Under the pieces are notes generated by a model. That model ran no database searches. It was not told the origin of the DNA and worked only from the letters and a program-made list of their open reading frames with translations. Source: Bacteroidota bacterium (GTDB lineage: Bacteria > Bacteroidota > Ignavibacteria > UBA10030 > BY39). From it: a stretch of 38,909 nt of DNA. A program made the translations under genes and the position numbers. Below are positions 15,185 through 21,463 of the stretch, piece by piece (the first letter of the stretch is position 1; each line of letters starts with the position of its first letter). Where the stretch lies: contig JAUXOG010000047.1 in assembly GCA_030682385.1 (NCBI GenBank), positions 1 to 38,909 of the forward strand, given 5' to 3'.

Positions 15185-15924
15185 ATCGCATCAATCAATA
15201 TCCCAATCGCTCAGCGAATCGCTTCTATTACCTCATGTTCGTTTTCCTGTTAGTCACACAGGGAAAGGCTCAGGACATAAAGGTCTATGAAACGGATCGG
15301 TTCGGCATCAAGAGTATTAGCCCGAGCATCATTATCGACGAGAACTCAGCAACAGGTGAATTTGAGGTCTACTCGGTTGACAAGTTTGGCCTGCGAAATA
15401 TCAGCCCGGACGAAATTATCCAGAGAGACGACTATGGCGGCGCGTGGAAGGTTTATCGTGTGAACAATCTCGGGTTGAGAGACATAGTTCCCAAGAAGAT
15501 TGCAGACGAGAACCGGCAGGATGGTAGTGTGCAAGTATTCAACGTAAATGATCTTGGACTTAAGGAAATCTCCCCATCGACAATAATTGAAAAGGATAAC
15601 TTCAGTGGCGATATCAAACTCTATAATGTCAATGACTTTGGAATCAAGGAGATTTCGCCATTTGAGCTCATGAAGAAAGAAGGGGATCGCTACAGTGTTT
15701 ATGCGGTAAATCAGTTTGGATTACCGGGTATCACGCCCAAGCGCGTGGTCGAAATAGACCAGACCCATTCGGTTTTCGGAATCCTGCTTCTGCCATCAAT
15801 AAAGCAAATTAGCTTTGATCCTGGAAATACGAAAATCAAAATGATACGTCAACTCGACGACACGACCAACGTGAGAATTAAGGAGAAGGGCTGGTTGAAA
15901 AGCAACCCAAAGGTGAAACAATGA
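15181..15924 (+). CDS. Exported protein of six 28-residue repeats, unknown family
   Basis: The product is 247 residues. A hydrophobic segment at about residues 15-31 (ending GKAQD) looks like a signal peptide with a longer N-terminus. Residues 33-198 are six tandem repeats of about 28 residues with the pattern VYxVNxFGLKxISPxxII, the last two slightly degenerate. A short tail rich in Lys and Asp follows. The repeats would form stacked beta units; I do not recognise the family. It overlaps the upstream gene by ATGA (15181-15184) and the downstream gene by ATGA (15921-15924), so the three are translationally coupled. GC is visibly higher here than in the flanking cassettes, suggesting a different origin. 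Confidence 0.7.
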   Translation: MNRINQYPNRSANRFYYLMFVFLLVTQGKAQDIKVYETDRFGIKSISPSIIIDENSATGEFEVYSVDKFGLRNISPDEIIQRDDYGGAWKVYRVNNLGLRDIVPKKIADENRQDGSVQVFNVNDLGLKEISPSTIIEKDNFSGDIKLYNVNDFGIKEISPFELMKKEGDRYSVYAVNQFGLPGITPKRVVEIDQTHSVFGILLLPSIKQISFDPGNTKIKMIRQLDDTTNVRIKEKGWLKSNPKVKQ

Positions 15925-18440
15925 CTACCCCTGATCTTCCATCGGAAATTGATTCACGTGAACTGGTCTCTTGTCCAAACTGCAAGGCAATATATCGCAT
16001 TCCTCGTACCGAGACAGTTCTAAAAATTACTTGTTCACACTGTCAGACAGTGTTCTACAAGAACCTTCCTGCACGCAAGAACAGAAGGCGAATCAAGTAC
16101 CTGTTGCCAGCAGCCGTCATCGTTCTCATTACAATGATAATATTACTCGTTCAGTTTGCCGCAAAGCAAACTCCAAGTCCTAATAACTCAGCTATCTCAA
16201 AAATTGATGAAGAGTCTAAACCGGGCAAACCGAAAATCACAGGTCCGGCATCAAGCAATTGGATTACGATCTCATACGGCGGTTTGGTCGATGGCTCCAT
16301 AATAACTCACAGCGGTGAAACAGTCAGCGAGGTGGTCCGGAAGATTCCAGACTATGATGAAACGCTGAAGGGTTTAGTGCAGCAGTACCTCGAACCGTAT
16401 TCATTTCTCTGTCACGACGTCTTGCTCTCCATCAGCGACATTGATTCATTTCCCCTTGTCAACATCACCTACTACTATCCCATAGGGGTTCCACAACCCG
16501 CTTGGGCATCCCTCTTTCGGGAGGGGCATTTTCAGCTGTACTACAATCCTCATCTCATCCGCCTATTCTTGAAAGGAACCAATCCTCAACAAAGCTTCGA
16601 CAAGTATCGTTCAGTCGTAAGACACCCGATTCAGGATGTTCTGGAACGCCATCCGAGTTCAATCAAGCAACTCGAAGTCTACGTGTTCAGTAACGACTAC
16701 TCAAGAATGGAAATGCGATTGAACACTGTGCCCGCTATTTATCCAATAGATGCCTTCGACTTGTCACCAACGAACAAACAGATAGACCTTGCCAGCATTG
16801 AAGATTTCCTAAAGGAGGGAGTTATCTTGGAGGCTGTAGAAGTCGATGGCGACAACGATTTGTACTTTTATGGCAGGAAGGCACCTCGCCAAACAATCGC
16901 TGGCTTCCCAATTTCACTTTCAGATATTGCCGTCATATATAGGTCTGTTTTCCACTATGGCAATAATGCACCCTACATTAGCTTGGACAAACATGAAGAT
17001 AACAGATTTGCCAAAGTGAATTTCGGAGGTCATTTAGAAAATACTCGTGTCGGACAAGTGGTTCTAGAAGCAGATAAGCTGTTTAAGACCATTGGGACCG
17101 GTTTGGATCCAAACACGCACGAGAACGTGAAATCGCGAATTGCTAAATATGTCTCCGGTTTTCTCACAGAGGACGAGCGTTCGCTGCTGGAAGATCACAC
17201 GCCCGGCCACTCGCTTATCCGCTATTGGTTCTACCCAGATTCTATTGGGACAGTAACCGACGGATCAATTGGAGTTGTCATGACACACCAATTCCTCGCA
17301 GATGTCGAACGAATGGATGTGAAGGTAAGTGTCAGTAGTGCCACGCGCAGAACAATTGATCACCTAAATCACCACTTTAGCGAATACGAAAATGCGGATG
17401 TTACGTACAAAGAACTGAGCACAGTAGGGCGAATTATGGCGCTTGTCAACTGGCTAAAAGGAATGAATATGAATCAGAGGATCGAGTTGGACGAATTCCT
17501 TTCTGTGCCACTTCCTGCTTTAACGACTCCATTACACACAAAAAAACTGTTGGCAGTCTCAGCAATCGCTTATCCCAAATATTCACCCCCGGATGTTGGA
17601 GACGTAAGGGCTTACACTCGGGTCTTCTATCTCTCACAGTTGCTTGACCGGCATGGTCCCGCCACAAAAGATGAACGGTTTATGGAGAACGCCTCACGAT
17701 CTGTCCCTGACATTTCTGGTTTAGCCTTCCCCAGGCAGAAACAACTGAAATCAACAGTTGATGTGTACGAGCCTCTAATCAAAGAAAACGAGTCGAGGAT
17801 ACTGTCTCTCGAACGAGACATCGAACGGAGGAAGTACACACTCGATCGAACAAGTCAATACGAAGTTGATAGTTATAACGCTCTTGTTGAACGGTCTAAC
17901 GGGTTAATCCAGACCCAGAAGTCTTACATCAATATCTACAATGAAGCTGTCCAAGAACTCAACGAAATGCAGGTGCAGACTCGTCAGATAACTTCCATTG
18001 GCGGAGGAATCAACCTCAGCCCGAAGGAGTTCAAGGTGATGTCTCGCGATATCACATCACCAAGAATCCGTGAACTGAACGCCATCAGAAACAGCATCAG
18101 AACCGTGGGGAACGTTGCGAGATCGGGTGATTGGGTCCGAAATAATGTCGCTGGGCGGAGTTTGAGGGTGAACCTCATTCCAAGAGGTGAGTGGACTTCT
18201 TCCAAAAGAATGAATGGGAAAACAAAATACAGCTATCGGTCCAGTTCAGCGGAAGCTGTTTCAATGTCGCTTTTTGCGGAACAGAACCAGTGGGAATCCA
18301 ATATCTCTGTAAACAATTCTCACCACGTAGTCAGATTTTCAAAAACGACGAATGTTTTGCAGGTAAACAATTCACCCCTAAAAAGTGAATTGGTAGGAAA
18401 GCTATCCACAGATAGAAGACGGATTGTCTTTTCCAAATGA
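15921..18440 (+). CDS. Membrane-anchored zinc-ribbon protein with large extracytoplasmic part, unknown family
   Basis: The product is 839 residues. A zinc ribbon lies at residues 18-41 (CPNC...CSHC), of the type that opens many zinc-ribbon membrane proteins. A single transmembrane helix (about 58-80) follows after a basic stretch. The rest is probably outside the inner membrane. It has a mixed alpha/beta region with NFGGHLENTRVGQVVLEAD near residue 370 and a predicted coiled coil at about residues 604-690, rich in Glu, Arg and Gln. I do not recognise a catalytic motif. It is the last gene of the coupled three-gene unit, and attC-like site 3 starts 33 bases after its stop. It probably works with the 28-residue-repeat protein; the role is unknown. 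Confidence 0.7.
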   Translation: MTTPDLPSEIDSRELVSCPNCKAIYRIPRTETVLKITCSHCQTVFYKNLPARKNRRRIKYLLPAAVIVLITMIILLVQFAAKQTPSPNNSAISKIDEESKPGKPKITGPASSNWITISYGGLVDGSIITHSGETVSEVVRKIPDYDETLKGLVQQYLEPYSFLCHDVLLSISDIDSFPLVNITYYYPIGVPQPAWASLFREGHFQLYYNPHLIRLFLKGTNPQQSFDKYRSVVRHPIQDVLERHPSSIKQLEVYVFSNDYSRMEMRLNTVPAIYPIDAFDLSPTNKQIDLASIEDFLKEGVILEAVEVDGDNDLYFYGRKAPRQTIAGFPISLSDIAVIYRSVFHYGNNAPYISLDKHEDNRFAKVNFGGHLENTRVGQVVLEADKLFKTIGTGLDPNTHENVKSRIAKYVSGFLTEDERSLLEDHTPGHSLIRYWFYPDSIGTVTDGSIGVVMTHQFLADVERMDVKVSVSSATRRTIDHLNHHFSEYENADVTYKELSTVGRIMALVNWLKGMNMNQRIELDEFLSVPLPALTTPLHTKKLLAVSAIAYPKYSPPDVGDVRAYTRVFYLSQLLDRHGPATKDERFMENASRSVPDISGLAFPRQKQLKSTVDVYEPLIKENESRILSLERDIERRKYTLDRTSQYEVDSYNALVERSNGLIQTQKSYINIYNEAVQELNEMQVQTRQITSIGGGINLSPKEFKVMSRDITSPRIRELNAIRNSIRTVGNVARSGDWVRNNVAGRSLRVNLIPRGEWTSSKRMNGKTKYSYRSSSAEAVSMSLFAEQNQWESNISVNNSHHVVRFSKTTNVLQVNNSPLKSELVGKLSTDRRRIVFSK

Positions 18441-18472
18441 GAAGACTGTACCACATGTAGCAAACCAACGGC

Positions 18473-18603
18473 GCCTAACACGCCGCACTACGACGCTCCG
18501 TCATTTGATAAGGATTAAAGTGGTCGCTCAATGGCACGCCTTCGCAGAAGATTGATTTATTATAGCTCGGCGTGCCACTGCGTGGTACGGCGAGACGTTA
18601 GTT
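18473..18603 (+). other. attC-like recombination site 3 (131 nt)
   Basis: GCCTAAC (18473-18479) fits the R'' consensus exactly. It is followed by one base and CGCCGCACTACG (18481-18492), which pairs with CGTGGTACGGCG (18581-18592) with two mismatches, then AGAC and GTTAGTT (18597-18603). The inner perfect stem is GGCACGCC (18533-18540) / GGCGTGCC (18569-18576). Its middle aligns base for base over long stretches with site 2. Confidence 0.72.
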
Positions 18604-18663
18604 GAAATATCGCAAATTTTAGAAAGATAGTTTTTTAAAAAAAAATAATAATTTGGAGGTGAT

Positions 18664-19023
18664 ATGAAATATTGTATTATCTTAATGCTTGTAGCTATCG
18701 TTAGCTGTCGGGAAATAAGCGGACCAATCAGCTCAGAACCGATTGTACCACCAGTTGTTGATGAACTCATCTGGGTAGCAACATTGTATGTTGGTGGAAG
18801 GCAATGCGATCTTAATGACAGCTACACTCCGCCGGATGTGAAGCTTGTTTTAAACGAAGTGGGTATTCGGGTTTACGATACCGCAATCGAATACTATGCT
18901 GTATGTGCTGCTTGTGGTTGTCCTTCTTACGCAGCGATGCACTTCGCATCAATCAGTAAGGAACACTTGGAGCAAGCTGAAAAATTGGGTTTCCATCAGC
19001 AAGATCCGCCACCAACAAATTAA
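18664..19023 (+). CDS. Small lipoprotein, copy B
   Basis: The product is 119 residues, a paralogue of the protein at 12096-12452, with the lipobox VSC at residue 15, the same VCAACGCPSYAA cluster and the DPPPTN end. Here the receptor and T9SS protein are missing; only the last few codons of the T9SS gene (ILER stop, near 18615-18630) remain just behind attC-like site 3. A near-ideal GGAGGTGAT ribosome-binding site precedes the start, unlike copy A. It may be expressed alone or with the peptide and restriction genes that follow. Confidence 0.75.
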   Translation: MKYCIILMLVAIVSCREISGPISSEPIVPPVVDELIWVATLYVGGRQCDLNDSYTPPDVKLVLNEVGIRVYDTAIEYYAVCAACGCPSYAAMHFASISKEHLEQAEKLGFHQQDPPPTN

Positions 19024-19042
19024 GCAAAATCACATCGTAACG

Positions 19043-19156
19043 ATGAATGCCGTAAGAGTTATTATTTTACTACCGTTAATTCCGTGCTTGATATGTGCAA
19101 TAGTTGAAGTGATTTCGTATATTGCATATAAAATAAACACAGACTCAGAGTATTGA
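19043..19156 (+). CDS. 37-residue single-helix membrane peptide
   Basis: The product is MNAVRVIILLPLIPC followed by a hydrophobic stretch and a short polar tail ending NTDSEY. It looks like a single-pass membrane peptide. The frame is conserved in the copy at 12472-12585, which has lost the ATG. The stop TGA shares one base with the ATG of the next small ORF (19156). No ribosome-binding site is obvious, so it may depend on the lipoprotein gene upstream. Its near-identity between copies, higher than the lipoprotein's, suggests either selection or a very recent exchange. Confidence 0.45.
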   Translation: MNAVRVIILLPLIPCLICAIVEVISYIAYKINTDSEY

Positions 19157-19236
19157 TGAAAAAAAAATTGACAATTCCTGTTTTAATTACTGAAGCTAAG
19201 TCCTTCTGTAAAGACAGACAAAATTTCTACTTTTGA
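19156..19236 (+). pseudogene. 5' remnant of the restriction-endonuclease-like gene (26 codons)
   Basis: It keeps the first 19-20 codons of the gene that starts at 12585 (KKLTIPVLITEAKSFCKD), then runs into foreign sequence and stops. The stop lies 3 bases before the ATG of the restriction endonuclease at 19240, which has no ribosome-binding site of its own. The remnant may therefore now serve as a translational leader. Confidence 0.6.
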
Positions 19237-19239
19237 CAA

Positions 19240-20217
19240 ATGGAAAATAAAAACGACAAGAATTTTAAAACCGTAATAGATAAGAACACTTTCTACTTCT
19301 ACAACCCTGTTTTCCAAGAGAAGTATGAAAGTTATATTAACTCTCTCAAAGAAACGCTCCTCGTTCTTAAAAATAAGGTTGAAACAGACGGACTGAAAAA
19401 AGAATTTTTTGAAGCCCTACTCTTAGACAAAGAAAATGGACTTCGTGCCTTGCTCGCCTTGACAGGTTTTGCAAATGAAAGTTTGAAACGGTTACTAACC
19501 GTTGTGCGTGTTGCCGACAATAAAGAACTTTCGAAGCTGCTTTACAAGGATAAATGGGCGAAAAAAGAAAGTGGAATAGAACTTTCCGAATGGGGCGACA
19601 CAAAAATTATCAAACTACTCAAAGACAATTCCGATTTCAGAAAAGGAATTGTAAATCTTTTCTTTGAAGGTTCAACCATTCCGTTTTTAGCACAGACACT
19701 GCCGCTTTTTGAATTAAAGAAGTTAAGCATTTCAAAATTAAAATTTGAAGTGCCAGCAATGATTGACACGCTTGTTCGCTACAAAGAGAAAGGTTCATAT
19801 TCAGGAAAAGCGGAAAATAATCCAGAGGCACTTTTAGCAATGCTCATAGACGAGTGTGAACTCACTTATGAAAAAGGTGACCTAACAGAACTTTTCAAGA
19901 GGGAAAAGGTTGCGAAACGAACAATGGATTTTATTATTCCCGATAAGAAAAATCCCAAAGTAATTATTGAAAGTTCATTCCTCGTTACAACTTCTTCTGG
20001 ACAAGGTGACAAATCCAAGACAGAAGGTTCAATCAAAAAACTTATTTCCAAATATTATCCGAAAGCAAAGTTCATCGGCTTTGTTGATGGAATTGGTTGG
20101 TATGTCCGCAAAGGAGATTTGATGAGAATGGTTTCTGCTTACGATGATGTTTTTACTTTCCACAAAGACGAGATAGAACGCTTCAAACAATTTCTGAAAA
20201 AAGAATGTAAAAGATGA
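19240..20217 (+). CDS. Probable type II restriction endonuclease (DpnII-like fold suspected)
   Basis: The product is 325 residues and overlaps a DNA methyltransferase gene by 4 bases (ATGA), the standard restriction-modification layout. Near the C-terminus, MDFII (Asp230), IIESSF (Glu244) and GFVDGIGWY resemble the order of the DpnII-type catalytic region (DFVI, IEVN, TDGQGWY), recalled from memory. The N-terminal two-thirds is helical and rich in Leu and Lys. It should cut unmodified DNA; the site recognised cannot be read from sequence. The ATG at 19240 is the first possible in-frame start after a stop codon at 19234-19236. It is the main load of the cassette between attC-like sites 3 and 4. 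Confidence 0.65.
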   Translation: MENKNDKNFKTVIDKNTFYFYNPVFQEKYESYINSLKETLLVLKNKVETDGLKKEFFEALLLDKENGLRALLALTGFANESLKRLLTVVRVADNKELSKLLYKDKWAKKESGIELSEWGDTKIIKLLKDNSDFRKGIVNLFFEGSTIPFLAQTLPLFELKKLSISKLKFEVPAMIDTLVRYKEKGSYSGKAENNPEALLAMLIDECELTYEKGDLTELFKREKVAKRTMDFIIPDKKNPKVIIESSFLVTTSSGQGDKSKTEGSIKKLISKYYPKAKFIGFVDGIGWYVRKGDLMRMVSAYDDVFTFHKDEIERFKQFLKKECKR

Positions 20218-21326
20218 TTGATAAATTCCTAAATAAAATTACACAAGGCGACTGCTTGAAATTGTTAAAGCAAGTTCCAGACAATTCAGTTGATATAACA
20301 TTTGCCGACCCACCTTTCAATTTGAAAAAGGGTTACAACAGTTACAAAGACAGTTTGAAGTTGCAGGAATATTTGAATTGGTGTGAGCAATGGATTACAG
20401 AAATGGTTCGCATTACCAAGCCGACAGGTTCTATTTTCGTTCACAACATTCCCAAGTGGCTGACATACTATGCTTCATTTCTCAACAAGCAAGCGGACTT
20501 CAAACATTGGATAAGTTGGGACGCACCGACAGCCCCAATGGGAAAATCATTACAACCTGGACATTATGGAATTTTATTTTACGCCAAAGACGCAAAGCAG
20601 TTGAAGTATCACGAAATCCGCCATCCGCACAAGCGAACACGAAAAGAAAAAATACTTGCGAAAGATTATGGCGGGAAAAAATTTATGCTGCATCCGTTTG
20701 GACCTTTGGTTTCGGATGTTTGGACAGACATTCACAGAATTAAGCATAACAAGTTTCGGGACGAACATCCGTGCCAACTTCCAATTCATTTACTTGAAAG
20801 GATAATTTTAATGAGCACGGATGAAAATGATATTGTTCTTGACCCTTTCAACGGCACTGGCACGACAGCAATTGCTGCAAAACGGCTCGGTAGACAGTTT
20901 ATCGGCTTTGACCTTGATGAGCACTATGTAAAAATCACTCGACAAAAATTAGAACAAGTAGAACCAATTTCAAAAATTGGCGACCGCTGTGTAAGTTTTT
21001 ATCTTGACCAAGTTGTAACGCTACGCAATGACGACTGGGATTATTTAAAAGACTTCTATTACATTCCCAACATCGCAGAAGAAATTGACACGACACAAAT
21101 TATTCTTAAAACAAAAGTTTCTGTTCAGACACCTTTGAAAAGTTACTTGACAGTAAACGGTAACAGTAACGGACACGACCACAACCACCAGACAACTTTG
21201 TTTGAGCCGACAGTTCACTACGGACTAAACGGCAACGGACACGGACAGAAAAGAAAGGCGGCACATAACAGCGGCTTGGCAAAAGCGGGGGCGACTACGA
21301 AAAAGAAACGGAAGTATTCCAAATAA
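20214..21326 (+). CDS. DNA methyltransferase, beta-class N6-adenine or N4-cytosine type
   Basis: The product is 370 residues. The catalytic motif DPPF is at residues 32-35, and the S-adenosylmethionine site DPFNGTGTT comes late (about 210-218). This motif IV before motif I order defines the beta class. It modifies the DNA site cut by the overlapping upstream endonuclease, protecting the host. A target-recognition part lies in between. The C-terminal ~110 residues are less conserved in look, rich in Asn, Gly, His and Lys. The last ~21 residues are encoded by the left arm of attC-like site 4, which begins at 21263. The true functional core therefore ends earlier and the tail has been supplied by the recombination site. 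Confidence 0.88.
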   Translation: MIDKFLNKITQGDCLKLLKQVPDNSVDITFADPPFNLKKGYNSYKDSLKLQEYLNWCEQWITEMVRITKPTGSIFVHNIPKWLTYYASFLNKQADFKHWISWDAPTAPMGKSLQPGHYGILFYAKDAKQLKYHEIRHPHKRTRKEKILAKDYGGKKFMLHPFGPLVSDVWTDIHRIKHNKFRDEHPCQLPIHLLERIILMSTDENDIVLDPFNGTGTTAIAAKRLGRQFIGFDLDEHYVKITRQKLEQVEPISKIGDRCVSFYLDQVVTLRNDDWDYLKDFYYIPNIAEEIDTTQIILKTKVSVQTPLKSYLTVNGNSNGHDHNHQTTLFEPTVHYGLNGNGHGQKRKAAHNSGLAKAGATTKKKRKYSK

Positions 21327-21394
21327 ACTTTTGTGCTGGAAGACAGTGAAGTGTTTCAAACTCCCCGCCTTCGCCAAGCCGCAAACCGTTATAC
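21263..21394 (+). other. attC-like recombination site 4 (132 nt), overlapping the methyltransferase 3' end
   Basis: ACATAAC (21263-21269) is followed by one base and GCGGCTTGGC (21271-21280). This arm pairs perfectly with GCCAAGCCGC (21373-21382), then five bases and GTTATAC (21388-21394). An inner GCGGGG (21285-21290) / CCCCGC (21363-21368) pairing extends the stem. Orientation is the same as the other three sites. The stop codon of the methyltransferase (21324-21326) lies inside the site. Confidence 0.7.
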
Positions 21395-21463
21395 GCATCG
21401 TCAAACTCACAGAAAACATTGATGGGATAGTGCGAATAATCGACAAGGTATAAGATATTATCA

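Larger units (their letters stand above)
18664..19214 (+). repeat. Duplicated 0.55-kb block, copy B
   Basis: This is the counterpart of 12096-12643. After the shared TGTAAAGA the sequence switches to another restriction gene here and continues into the old one in copy A, giving a sharp recombination boundary. Confidence 0.85.
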
